DNA from: Pseudoteredinibacter isoporae_A
GTDB taxonomy: Bacteria > Pseudomonadota > Gammaproteobacteria > Pseudomonadales > Cellvibrionaceae
Length of the DNA stretch: 64,000 bases
Direction of reading: 5' to 3'
NCBI RefSeq assembly: GCF_040372805.1
Contig: NZ_BAABWJ010000005.1
Coordinates: 124,001 to 188,000 of the forward strand
Numbering within the stretch: the first letter of the stretch is position 1; every line of letters begins with the position of its first letter. Below the pieces are notes generated by a model, which was given only the letters and a program-made list of their open reading frames with translations, had not been told where the DNA came from and did no database searches. A program made the position numbers and the translations under genes. Positions 24,218-32,806 of this stretch are shown in pieces.

Positions 24218-25723
24218 ATGAAAAAGAACCTAGTCTGCTTGTCACTCGGCATTGCGGTGCTGAGTGGCTGTAGTGATGACAGCATTACCCATCAAAAAAG
24301 TGACCCTTGGTTTGAGCAAGGGCAAGCGCAACTGCAATCAATACTGAAGCGCAAAAACATTGAACAAAAAGCAAAAAATGTCATTGTGTTTGTCGGCGAC
24401 GGTAACGGCATTGCTTCCGTAACCGCAACCCGGATTTACAAAGGCCAACTTGACGGTGGACAAGGTGAAGATTACCAACTGTCTTACGAACACTTTCCTC
24501 ATATGGCACTGTCGAAAACCTACAACACCAACGCCCAGACTCCCGATTCAGCCGGCACTGCAACCGCGATCATGACTGGCATTAAAACCAAAATGGGATT
24601 GGTTTCGGTGAACGATAGCATCGACCGAGGTGACTGTCGTGCAGCCTTACAGAATCATGCCGCCACGCTGCTCGAACTGGCCGAGCTTGATGGCCGATCA
24701 ACAGGCGTCGTAACCACCACTCGCCTAACTCACGCTACCCCGGCATCCACTTATGCCCACTCTTCGGACCGGAACTTTGAGGACGACAGCCACCTCAGTG
24801 CGGGCGACCGTGAAGCGGGCTGCAAAGACATCGCTCAACAATTGATTGAATTCCCTTATGGCGACGGCATCGAAGTAGCCATGGGCGGCGGTCGTCGTCA
24901 CTTTTTACCAAAGAACATCAGCGACCCAGAAGGTGAATTCGGCAAACGTCGCGACGACCGAAACCTGATTGAAGAGTGGCAAGAGCTGCACCCGGATGGC
25001 AAATACGTTTGGAATCAAAAGGGTTTTGATAAAGTCGACGCCGAAAAAACTGACAAGCTGTTTGGGCTGTTCAACAGCTCTCATATGGAATACGAACTTG
25101 ACCGCGGCAAAGACCGCGGCGGCGAACCTTCACTGGCTGAAATGACCGAAAAAGCCATCGATATTCTCGGCAAGAATGACGAGGGTTACTTCCTACTGGT
25201 AGAAGGTGGTCGTATTGATCACGCCCACCACGCAGGTAACGCCAAGCGCGCATTGGCCGACGGTGTCGCCATGGCCGATGCCGTCGAAATGGCCATGCGT
25301 AAAACCGACAAAGAAGACACGTTGATCGTCGTAACCGCCGACCATTCCCATACCTTTGTGATTCAGGGTTATGCGCATCGCGGCAACCCAATTTTAGGTC
25401 TGTCACAGGGCCTCGACAAAAAAGGTCGTCCAGTCCTAACCCCCACCCTGGCCCTGGATGGCAAACCCTACACCACCCTGTCCTACGCCAATGGCCCAGG
25501 CGCCCATACCCACGGCCCTCGCCCTCACGCTACGGATGAAGAAGCTTTAAGCGATGACTACAAGCAACAAGCGTTGATTCCATTTGAATCAGAAACCCAT
25601 GCCGGCGAAGATGTTGCCATCTACGCACGTGGCCCCTGGGCACACCTGTTTAACGGCGTCGTTGAGCAAAATTATATATTCCATGCCATTAACCACGCGG
25701 CCGAACTGGATGCCGAACGTTAG
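24218..25723 (+). CDS. alkaline phosphatase lipoprotein
   Basis: A 501-residue alkaline-phosphatase superfamily enzyme with a lipoprotein signal (KKNLVCLSLGIAVLSGC; Cys18, then Ser-Asp). Metal and catalytic motifs: VFVGDGNG (Asp ligand), PDSAGTATA (nucleophile Ser), EGGRIDHAHHAGN (Asp/His ligands), TADHSHTF (Asp-His) and AHTHGPRPH near the C-terminus (His ligand). This set is complete for a two-zinc, one-magnesium phosphomonoesterase. It should be anchored to a membrane facing the periplasm or outside and release phosphate from organic esters. It is 23 bases downstream of the Nudix lipoprotein and followed by a strong bidirectional terminator. A Pho box was looked for upstream; only a weak half-match was seen. 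Confidence 0.92.
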   Translation: MKKNLVCLSLGIAVLSGCSDDSITHQKSDPWFEQGQAQLQSILKRKNIEQKAKNVIVFVGDGNGIASVTATRIYKGQLDGGQGEDYQLSYEHFPHMALSKTYNTNAQTPDSAGTATAIMTGIKTKMGLVSVNDSIDRGDCRAALQNHAATLLELAELDGRSTGVVTTTRLTHATPASTYAHSSDRNFEDDSHLSAGDREAGCKDIAQQLIEFPYGDGIEVAMGGGRRHFLPKNISDPEGEFGKRRDDRNLIEEWQELHPDGKYVWNQKGFDKVDAEKTDKLFGLFNSSHMEYELDRGKDRGGEPSLAEMTEKAIDILGKNDEGYFLLVEGGRIDHAHHAGNAKRALADGVAMADAVEMAMRKTDKEDTLIVVTADHSHTFVIQGYAHRGNPILGLSQGLDKKGRPVLTPTLALDGKPYTTLSYANGPGAHTHGPRPHATDEEALSDDYKQQALIPFESETHAGEDVAIYARGPWAHLFNGVVEQNYIFHAINHAAELDAER

Positions 25724-25740
25724 TCAGGCAAACTCAAACA

Positions 25741-25779
25741 GCACTAAAAAAGGGAGCGTATCGCTCCCTTTTTTAGTGC
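25741..25779. terminator. bidirectional terminator between phosphatase gene and der
   Basis: A perfect inverted repeat with 18-base arms (GCACTAAAAAAGGGAGCG and its complement) and a 3-base loop, with T-tracts on both strands. It serves the convergent phosphatase (stop 25723) and der (stop 25809) genes. Confidence 0.92.
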
Positions 25780-25808
25780 ACGGCTTTTTGATTAAAATCG
25801 ATAAGCGA

Positions 25809-27215
25809 CTATTTTTTCTTTTTGGACTTTTTGTAATGCTCCATCAAGCGGCGTTTTTTCGCAGCCTGGCGAGACGTTAATTCATTCTTCTTACCCGCAT
25901 AGGGGTTGTCAGTGGATTTAAATTCCAATTTGATTGGTGTGCCGTGCAAATCCAGAACTCGGCGAAATGTTTTTTCCAAAAACTTTTTATAGTGACTGGG
26001 TACCGACTCAGTTTGGTTGCCATGGATCACAATAATTGGAGGGTTCTTACCCCCCGCATGGGCATAGCGCAACTTAATACGGTGGCCGCCCACCATAGGT
26101 GGCTGATGCGTTGCCACAGCGTCTTGCAAAATACGGGTTAGGTGATTTGTTGTCAGCTTATCGGTCGCTGCGCCGTAGGCCTGTTCAATGGATTCATACA
26201 GGTGCCCCACCCCAGTGCCGTGCAAAGCAGAAATAAAATGAATATCGGCAAAATCGACAAAACGCAAACGCCGTTCCAGTTCGTTTTTCACAAACTCCTT
26301 ATGCTCGCTATCTAAACCATCCCACTTATTGAGCGCGACAACCAAAGCTCGCCCCTGGTCAATCACATGCCCCATCAAATGCAGATCCTGATCAACCAAA
26401 CCCTCGGTGGCGTCCACCAACAACACAACGACATTCGCATCGCTGATTGCCTGAAGGGTTTTCACGATGGAAAACTTTTCAACAGATTCTTTAACGTTTT
26501 TCCGGCGACGAATACCTGCAGTATCAATAATGGTGTACGGCTTTTCATTGCGTTCATAATTAATATAAACACTGTCACGCGTTGTGCCGGGCATATCGTA
26601 AACCACAACCCGATCTTCGCCGAGCAAGCGATTCACCAAGGTGGATTTCCCCACGTTTGGGCGACCGACGATAGCCATTTTGATGCCCTTGGCTTCATCT
26701 TCTTCGGCATCCTCAATAACATTTTCCGGAAATTCTTCCAGCACCATTTCCATTAAGGACTTAACGCCACGCCCTTGAGTCGCCGTAGTGCCGTAGACTT
26801 CACCCAAACCCAATTCATAGAATGGCGCCATTGCCACGTCGTGATTCTGGCCATCGATTTTATTGGCCACAAGATAGGTCTTTTTGTTGTTCACTCGCAG
26901 ATGGTCCGCGATCATCTCATCGGCCGCTGTCAGGCCATCGCGACTATCAACCAGAAACAAGACCACATCTGCCTCTTCAACCGCCAATAAGGACTGTTCA
27001 GCCATCGCCGAATCGATACCCTCTTCATCACCGGTAATACCACCTGTATCAATCGCGATAAATTGGCGCTTATTAATCTCGCCCTCGCCATACTTACGGT
27101 CTCGTGTCAGGCCAGCATAGTTGGCAACCAGGGCATCCCGGCTACGAGTCAGGCGGTTAAACATGGTCGATTTACCCACATTCGGGCGTCCAACCAAGGC
27201 AATTACAGGTATCAT
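25809..27215 (-). CDS. der: ribosome-associated GTPase Der (EngA)
   Basis: A 468-residue GTPase with two tandem G domains and a C-terminal KH-like domain, needed for 50S subunit assembly. G1 motifs GRPNVGKS occur twice (near residues 9 and 183). DTGGI and DTAGI are the G3 motifs, NKID and NKWD the G4 motifs. The protein ends in a very basic tail (KKRRLMEHYKKSKKKK). ATG 27215 is the family start (IPVIALVGRPN). It follows bamB in the conserved hisS-yfgM-bamB-der order, but a terminator at 27349-27373 separates the two, so der needs its own promoter in the 27216-27345 gap. I could not identify that promoter clearly. Confidence 0.97.
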   Translation of the reverse strand: MIPVIALVGRPNVGKSTMFNRLTRSRDALVANYAGLTRDRKYGEGEINKRQFIAIDTGGITGDEEGIDSAMAEQSLLAVEEADVVLFLVDSRDGLTAADEMIADHLRVNNKKTYLVANKIDGQNHDVAMAPFYELGLGEVYGTTATQGRGVKSLMEMVLEEFPENVIEDAEEDEAKGIKMAIVGRPNVGKSTLVNRLLGEDRVVVYDMPGTTRDSVYINYERNEKPYTIIDTAGIRRRKNVKESVEKFSIVKTLQAISDANVVVLLVDATEGLVDQDLHLMGHVIDQGRALVVALNKWDGLDSEHKEFVKNELERRLRFVDFADIHFISALHGTGVGHLYESIEQAYGAATDKLTTNHLTRILQDAVATHQPPMVGGHRIKLRYAHAGGKNPPIIVIHGNQTESVPSHYKKFLEKTFRRVLDLHGTPIKLEFKSTDNPYAGKKNELTSRQAAKKRRLMEHYKKSKKKK

Positions 27216-27348
27216 GTATTAATCCAGTACAGTCTGTAGGGCGACATTCAGAATATTATGGCCCATTATGGCGTTTTCCGTGGGCCGCGAGTATAGGGAT
27301 TTTCTCAGTAGTAGCAAGTTTTGCCCGAATCTGCGGGCTCTACGCAAT

Positions 27349-27373
27349 AAAAAAGGGCCTTAAGGCCCTTTTT
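27349..27373 (-). terminator. bamB terminator
   Basis: AAAAAGGGCC and GGCCCTTTTT arms around a TTAA loop form an intrinsic terminator, active on the minus strand, about 22 bases after the bamB stop. The A/T symmetry makes it potentially bidirectional. Confidence 0.88.
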
Positions 27374-27395
27374 GCAAGCTCAATCAGAACAACAA

Positions 27396-28532
27396 TTATT
27401 GAATGCGGTAGGCAACCAGCTCACCGCTGTTACCGTAGACATACAACCGTTCGCCATCGCTGATCATGCTGGCACGAACACCATCACCATCGACCTTCTC
27501 GCGTGCTACAAAGCGACCGTCTTCGCGATCCAGCAAATGCAAATAACCCTCGAAATCAGTCACTGCGACATAAGAACTGATGGCCTGAGGCGCACCCAGC
27601 TCACGGCGCAGCATCGTGTCGTTCTCCCAAAGCTGATCACCATTGGCACTGTTCAACGCACGCAGACGATCATCGGCACCGGAAACAAAGATGGTGCCAT
27701 TCAACGCACTGATGTCTTTATGGCTCGAAGAGTCTGTCGCCCACATAGGACGACCGTTGGCGCGATTGATCGCCATGATACGCCCCTGGTAGGCCGAAGC
27801 GTAGAGAATATTACCTTGCAACAAGGGCGTAGCATCAATATCGACGACACGCTCAAGCTCAGTCTTACCCTGGGGAATAGCCACGCGCTGCTCCCACACC
27901 TGAACACCGTCAGTGATGCGCAGACCAACCGCTTTGCCAGAAGCAAAACCGGCATACACCTTATCAGCAAACAGGACAGGATTGGCTGTGCCGCGCAGGG
28001 TCAAAACAGGAACCGGATTGTCGTAGCGCCAGATCTGCTCACCATTTTCGGCATTCAAACCATATAGGCGACCGTCGAGGGTCTGCACCACAACCACTTC
28101 ACCATTGCTTTGAGGTGCAGACAGGATTTCGCTGCTCAATTTGGTCTGCCAACGCTCACTGCCATCCTCGCGAGACAGGGCGTATACCGTGCCACTGTAA
28201 CTGCCCAGGAAAATATTATTCGGACCGGCACCAACACCACCGGCCAGCTCTCTATCCAGATCTTTCGACCAGTTTTCGCGCCCGGTTTCCGGGTTGAGGC
28301 TAACCACCTCACCTTCAGAGCCAGCAGCAAACAGTATGCCTTCAGAAATCACCGGGGTCAGGCGGCTAAAACGCGTGTCCTGACCGGCACCGATATCCTT
28401 TGACCAGACTTCATCCAACTCTACCGTCGGCTCGAAATCCACTAATTCCATAGGTTCAAGGTTGATCTCATCCGTAGAGGAGCAACCGGCAATAACAGCG
28501 GAAAGTAACAGCAGTGCAATTGGCTTTTTCAT
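27396..28532 (-). CDS. bamB: outer membrane assembly lipoprotein BamB
   Basis: A 378-residue lipoprotein of the BAM complex, which inserts beta-barrel proteins into the outer membrane. The signal (KKPIALLLLSAVIAGC) ends in a lipobox with Cys17 followed by Ser-Ser, compatible with outer-membrane sorting. The rest is an eight-bladed beta-propeller with PQQ-like repeats, visible as recurring L-x-R/A-x-(D/N)-G-x-x-x-W patterns (LSREDGSERWQ, LNAENGEQIWR, LNSANGDQLWE). ATG 28532 lies one base after the yfgM stop; an in-frame ATG at 28550 overlaps yfgM and would precede the signal peptide. It is in the conserved hisS-yfgM-bamB-der order. Confidence 0.95.
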   Translation of the reverse strand: MKKPIALLLLSAVIAGCSSTDEINLEPMELVDFEPTVELDEVWSKDIGAGQDTRFSRLTPVISEGILFAAGSEGEVVSLNPETGRENWSKDLDRELAGGVGAGPNNIFLGSYSGTVYALSREDGSERWQTKLSSEILSAPQSNGEVVVVQTLDGRLYGLNAENGEQIWRYDNPVPVLTLRGTANPVLFADKVYAGFASGKAVGLRITDGVQVWEQRVAIPQGKTELERVVDIDATPLLQGNILYASAYQGRIMAINRANGRPMWATDSSSHKDISALNGTIFVSGADDRLRALNSANGDQLWENDTMLRRELGAPQAISSYVAVTDFEGYLHLLDREDGRFVAREKVDGDGVRASMISDGERLYVYGNSGELVAYRIQ

Positions 28533-28533
28533 G

Positions 28534-29214
28534 TTATTGAGCGTCTCCATCCTGCTTGGCTAAGGCAACAACAGGGACACCCGCCAACTTGTCTTGCAAT
28601 GGCTGACGGCGGGCAAAATCTTCCGCTGCCAGGGAGTCTATTGCCAATTGATAGGAAGCTCGTGCGCGATCATTATCGCCCTGAGCCAAGTAGATATCAC
28701 CGCGGCTTTCGGCATAGGAAGCAAGCACCGCCTGAGTCTGACCTTTATCCAGGCTCGCTAAGGCGCCAGCATAGTCGCCTTTCGCCGCCTGAACTTTTGC
28801 GAGACGCTGATAAACAATAGGACGCAGAGCATCACTCGGGCCTTGTGCCAAAGCCGAGTTTAAGTGCTTGGCGGCCGAATCCAGATCATTGTCTTTCACG
28901 GCCAACTTCGCCAAAAACAAATCACCACTCACACCGTAAAAGCTGCCACTGTGCTCATCAACCAATTGCTTGGCCAGGTATTTAGCGGTGCTCTGTTGCT
29001 CTTCAGTTGGATTTTGGGCACCAACCGCCTGTAACAATTCTTCGTAAACCACAGAGCCCGCTTCAGCCTGAGCCTGTTGTTTGTTCTGCCAGAATTGAAA
29101 GCCTGAGTAAGCTGCAATACCCAACAAAATTGCGGTCAACAAACTTTTACCGTTGTTGTCCCACCAGCGTTTAATGGCTTCTAATTGTTCTTCTTCAGTG
29201 AGATGTTCTGCCAC
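28534..29214 (-). CDS. yfgM: YfgM-type TPR membrane protein (Sec translocon-associated)
   Basis: A 226-residue inner-membrane protein with one N-terminal membrane helix (about 24-42, SLLTAILLGIAAYSGFQFW) preceded by a cytosolic segment (EEEQLEAIKRWWDNNGK). A periplasmic TPR-like helical domain follows. E. coli YfgM associates with SecYEG and PpiD and helps periplasmic chaperone hand-off. bamB starts one base after its stop, so the pair is translationally linked. A 26-base perfect palindrome lies upstream, between hisS and this gene. Confidence 0.9.
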   Translation of the reverse strand: MAEHLTEEEQLEAIKRWWDNNGKSLLTAILLGIAAYSGFQFWQNKQQAQAEAGSVVYEELLQAVGAQNPTEEQQSTAKYLAKQLVDEHSGSFYGVSGDLFLAKLAVKDNDLDSAAKHLNSALAQGPSDALRPIVYQRLAKVQAAKGDYAGALASLDKGQTQAVLASYAESRGDIYLAQGDNDRARASYQLAIDSLAAEDFARRQPLQDKLAGVPVVALAKQDGDAQ

Positions 29215-29312
29215 TGTAACTCCTAATTACCTGCAAACCTGTTTATTTTCTACACAGGACTTTGTTGTCAACGAGGCCTTAGCCAAGAAAGCCCGCTAGC
29301 CTATCACATGCA

Positions 29313-29338
29313 ACTAATAAGCCCTAGGGCTTATTAGT
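29313..29338. repeat. 26-base perfect palindrome between hisS and yfgM
   Basis: The arms ACTAATAAGCCC and their complement meet at a central TA, giving a perfect palindrome in the 131-base gap after hisS. It can form a 10-12 base-pair RNA hairpin but has no U-tract. It is therefore a poor intrinsic terminator and may be a processing site or a protein-binding site. Confidence 0.7.
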
Positions 29339-29345
29339 CTCTCAT

Positions 29346-30635
29346 TTAACTGCCCAATATTCCCGCCAAGGTGGGCAGCAGTTGCTCGCTTGCCACGGCC
29401 TGCTGATCACTCTGGCCACGCAAAGGCTTGATCAATACCTGATTCTGCTCCAGTTCCTGATCACCGAGAATCAACGCAATGCTGGCACCGCTTCGATCAG
29501 CTTTTTTCAGCTGACTCTTGAAACTGCCGCCACCGCAATGATTGACCACGCGATAGCCGCTGAGTTCAGCCCGTACAGATTCTGCCAGTTTCGCTGCAGC
29601 GCATTGCGCCCTTTCAACATCATGACTCGCCGCAACAATATAGATGTCGGCAGCTGCTGGTAAGGTGTCAGGGAAGCGATCAAGAGCTTCCAGCAGCAAT
29701 ACCAGTCGCTCTACCCCCATGGCAAAACCCACCGCGCTATTAGGCTTACCGCCCAGTTGCTCAATCAGGCCATCATAACGGCCGCCAGCACACACGGTAC
29801 CTTGAGCACCCAGCTTGTCGGTCACCCATTCAAACACCGTCTTCGAATAGTAATCCAGCCCACGAACCAGCCTTGGGTTCACACGAAACTCAACGCCGGC
29901 CTCAGTGAGCAGACGCTGCACCTGTTCAAAATGTGTTCGGGACTCCGCATCGAGGTAATCCAGCAGCTGCGGCGCCTGATCCAGTAGCGCTTGGGTACCG
30001 GAATTCTTGCTGTCTAAAATACGCAAAGGGTTGCTGTCCAAGCGACGCTGACTGTCTTCGTCCAGCTGATCTTTACGCTCACTTAGATAGGCGACCAAAG
30101 CAGCTTTATAGGATTCACGCGCCTCATTGGAACCCAGGCTGTTAATTTCCAGGGTCAGCGCATCGATCACACCCAGTTGACGCCATAGACTGGCAGTCAA
30201 CAGCAGCAGCTCAGCATCAATGTCCGGACCGGCCATACCGTAGGCCTCAACACCAATTTGATGGAACTGGCGCAATCTGCCCTTTTGTGGGCGTTCGTAG
30301 CGAAACATCGGACCCGCATACCACAGGCGCTGGGTTTGATTGTATAGAAGGCCGTGCTGTTCACAGGCTCGCACACAAGACGCCGTACCTTCAGGGCGCA
30401 AAGTAATACTGTCGCCATTACGGTCATCGAAGGTGTACATTTCTTTTTCAACGATGTCCGTCACTTCACCGATGGATCGCTTAAACAAATCCGTTGACTC
30501 TACGATCGGGAAACGGATTTCCTGATAGCCGTAGCTGGCCACACAATCGCGTACGGCCTTTTCCAGATACTGCCATTGCACCGATTGCTCGGGCAGTAAA
30601 TCATTCATTCCTCGAATGGCTTGAATCTTTTTCAA
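29346..30635 (-). CDS. hisS: histidyl-tRNA synthetase
   Basis: A 429-residue class II aminoacyl-tRNA synthetase that charges tRNA-His. Motif 1 is near the N-terminus (RGMNDLLPEQS, then GYQEIRFPIVE). Motif 2 includes TLRPEGTAS and the RYERPQKGRLRQFHQ loop. The histidine-specific RGLDYYSKTVFEW and GGRYDGL segments follow, with the anticodon-binding domain from about residue 330. Length and start (KKIQAIRGMND) are standard. It lies 40 bases downstream of ispG; a small hairpin spans the ispG stop. Confidence 0.97.
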   Translation of the reverse strand: MKKIQAIRGMNDLLPEQSVQWQYLEKAVRDCVASYGYQEIRFPIVESTDLFKRSIGEVTDIVEKEMYTFDDRNGDSITLRPEGTASCVRACEQHGLLYNQTQRLWYAGPMFRYERPQKGRLRQFHQIGVEAYGMAGPDIDAELLLLTASLWRQLGVIDALTLEINSLGSNEARESYKAALVAYLSERKDQLDEDSQRRLDSNPLRILDSKNSGTQALLDQAPQLLDYLDAESRTHFEQVQRLLTEAGVEFRVNPRLVRGLDYYSKTVFEWVTDKLGAQGTVCAGGRYDGLIEQLGGKPNSAVGFAMGVERLVLLLEALDRFPDTLPAAADIYIVAASHDVERAQCAAAKLAESVRAELSGYRVVNHCGGGSFKSQLKKADRSGASIALILGDQELEQNQVLIKPLRGQSDQQAVASEQLLPTLAGILGS

Positions 30636-30675
30636 ACTAATACCTTTTTCGTTTTGCTTTAGGTTCTTTTTAAAC

Positions 30676-31791
30676 CTAAGGCGCCTTTACGATTAAATCT
30701 TTTTCAGCTTCTTCTTTCTCGGCCGCCTTTTTACGAATAATACGCTCAAGATTGTCGACGAGATTCTCTTTCCCAAGCTTATGATCGGCCTGACCATCAA
30801 TATAAATGGAATGACTTGGTGTGCCGCCAGCCAGCCCAACATCAGACTCTTTTGCTTCACCTGGACCATTCACCACGCAGCCAATCACTGACACATCCAT
30901 CGGCGTACGAATGTCATCCAAACGTTCTTCCAACTGATTCATGGTTTGCACCACATCAAAGTTCTGTCGTGAACAACTGGGACAAGCGATAAAATTAATC
31001 CCTTTCGCGCGCAGCTTGAGGCTTTTTAAAATATCCCAACCAACCTTCACTTCTTCAACTGGGTCAGCCGCCAGAGACACTCGCAAAGTATCGCCGATGC
31101 CATCCATAAGCAACATACCCAAACCCACTGCGGATTTCACGGTGCCAGAACGAAGGCCACCGGCTTCAGTAATGCCCAGATGCAAAGGTTGCTCAATCTG
31201 AGTCGCCAATTGACGATACGCTGCCACCGCCATAAACACATCCGACGCTTTTACACTGACTTTGAAATCCTGGAAGTTCATCTTATCCAGAATATCTACG
31301 TGACGCAGCGCGGACTCCACAATGGCTTCTGGCGTAGGTTCGCCGTATTTTTTTTGCAGATCTTTTTCCAAAGAACCGGCATTAACGCCGATGCGAATAG
31401 GAATATTCAGGTCTCGAGCCTTTTCTACCACCGCGGCGATTCGCTTTTCACGACCGATGTTACCTGGGTTGATGCGCAGACAATCCACGCCGAGATCCGC
31501 AACTCGCAATGCGATGCGGTAATCAAAATGGATATCGGCCACCAACGGAATGTTCACGGCCTTACGTATTTCACCGAAAGCCTCTGCGGCGTCCAAGGTG
31601 GGGACAGAGACACGAACGATATCCGCTCCCGCATCTTGCAAGGCAGTAATCTGACCTACGGTGGCCTCAACATCACACGTGTCCGTGTTGGTCATGCTCT
31701 GAACGGAAATGGGGGCATCGCCACCCACTGGCACATCGCCTACCATGATTTGCCTGGATTTTCGGCGTTTTATCGGGGATTCAAAATGCAT
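30676..31791 (-). CDS. ispG: 4-hydroxy-3-methylbut-2-en-1-yl diphosphate synthase (flavodoxin)
   Basis: A 371-residue [4Fe-4S] enzyme of the MEP isoprenoid pathway, converting MEcPP to HMBPP. A TIM-barrel N-terminal part (SVQSMTNTDTCDVEATV, ADIHFDYRIAL, DCLRINPGNIG) is followed by the Fe-S domain. Cluster cysteines are in FIACPSCSRQ (C-x2-C) and GCVVNGPGE. ATG 31791 gives the family start (HFESPIKRRKSRQI); the frame upstream overlaps rodZ and is not conserved. It starts 13 bases after rodZ, so the pilW-rodZ-ispG genes are probably one transcript. Confidence 0.96.
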   Translation of the reverse strand: MHFESPIKRRKSRQIMVGDVPVGGDAPISVQSMTNTDTCDVEATVGQITALQDAGADIVRVSVPTLDAAEAFGEIRKAVNIPLVADIHFDYRIALRVADLGVDCLRINPGNIGREKRIAAVVEKARDLNIPIRIGVNAGSLEKDLQKKYGEPTPEAIVESALRHVDILDKMNFQDFKVSVKASDVFMAVAAYRQLATQIEQPLHLGITEAGGLRSGTVKSAVGLGMLLMDGIGDTLRVSLAADPVEEVKVGWDILKSLKLRAKGINFIACPSCSRQNFDVVQTMNQLEERLDDIRTPMDVSVIGCVVNGPGEAKESDVGLAGGTPSHSIYIDGQADHKLGKENLVDNLERIIRKKAAEKEEAEKDLIVKAP

Positions 31792-31804
31792 AATCGGATC
31801 TGTA

Positions 31805-32806
31805 TCAGGGAATCGTAATGGCGAGAGTTTTACGGCCGGAACGAGCTTCAAGCGGATAGGCCTCGCCATCCACGTCTAATTCAACGGCTCGAACGTTCCC
31901 AAGATTGACTCGGAACGGTGCTACACCCTGTAAGCGTAACTGCTGGCCTGCTTCTTTGGTATTACTGTACAAGCGCTTACCTGTAGCGTCGCGTACTTGC
32001 AACCAGCAACTGTCTTTAAAGCGGAAAAGCAAAACCTTTTCACCCTCAATCTTTTCGCTCTCTACCGTTTCTGCCCGCTCTTCATCAAGGAGAGAGCCGC
32101 CATTGGAACGGGTCACAGCCGTCTCTGTCGCCGGCTCATTAAGCGGTGCAGTATTTTCCAAGGTCTCTTGGGCAGATACGGAAACGTTGGCTGGCGTATC
32201 AATTTCGGAGCCTTCAATATTTGTCTGTACACTTTCATTGGACGCTGCGGAATCGCTCTGTTCAACACGGTCTTCTGACGAAGCAGCTGTGCCTTCAAAC
32301 GCACCTTCTTCCGCCTGCGCAGTTGTTTCTATCGCCGGTTTGCGCACTGTGCTTTTTTGATCAGCCGTTGTTGAAGCGCTGGAAGTGGCTATGTTGGCTT
32401 TCTGGCGCTCTTCCCCATCCTGAGCCAGCCACCACACAAGGCCAAACAGCAGCAACATTGGCAACGCCCATATTGCCTTGAAGGATCGCCCTTTTTCTGA
32501 ATGAGCCTCAGACTCGTCTTCCACGTCAAACTGCGTGACATCTGAAGCAAATGCATCGTACTCAGCCAGCAACATATCGACATCCAGTTGCAATACCCGA
32601 GCCGCATTGCGCAGGTAGCCTCGCACAAAAGTAGGCGTGCCTACCTGTTCAAATTCATTACCCTCAATCAGAATCAGCTTGTGCTTGGTGATCTTGAGTT
32701 CAGCCGCCAAATCAGTTGAGCTTATGCCCAACTGCTCGCGGGCATAGGAAATGATCGCGCCTGGTCCGGGGGCTTCATTATTATTGTTTGTGTCTAGTTC
32801 AGACAT
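31805..32806 (-). CDS. rodZ: cytoskeletal protein RodZ
   Basis: A 333-residue bitopic protein that links MreB to the cell-wall elongation machinery. The cytosolic N-terminus has a Cro/CI-type HTH (about 15-85: SYAREQLGISSTDLAAELKI, GTPTFVRGYLRNAARVL). One membrane helix follows at about 115-133 (IWALPMLLLFGLVWWLA), then a long S/T/E/A-rich periplasmic linker (about 134-250) and a DUF4115 beta-domain at the C-terminus (SCWLQVRDATGKRLYS). The start ATG overlaps the pilW stop by one base (TAATG), which implies translational coupling. Promoter control would lie further upstream in the rlmN-pilW region. Confidence 0.93.
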   Translation of the reverse strand: MSELDTNNNNEAPGPGAIISYAREQLGISSTDLAAELKITKHKLILIEGNEFEQVGTPTFVRGYLRNAARVLQLDVDMLLAEYDAFASDVTQFDVEDESEAHSEKGRSFKAIWALPMLLLFGLVWWLAQDGEERQKANIATSSASTTADQKSTVRKPAIETTAQAEEGAFEGTAASSEDRVEQSDSAASNESVQTNIEGSEIDTPANVSVSAQETLENTAPLNEPATETAVTRSNGGSLLDEERAETVESEKIEGEKVLLFRFKDSCWLQVRDATGKRLYSNTKEAGQQLRLQGVAPFRVNLGNVRAVELDVDGEAYPLEARSGRKTLAITIP

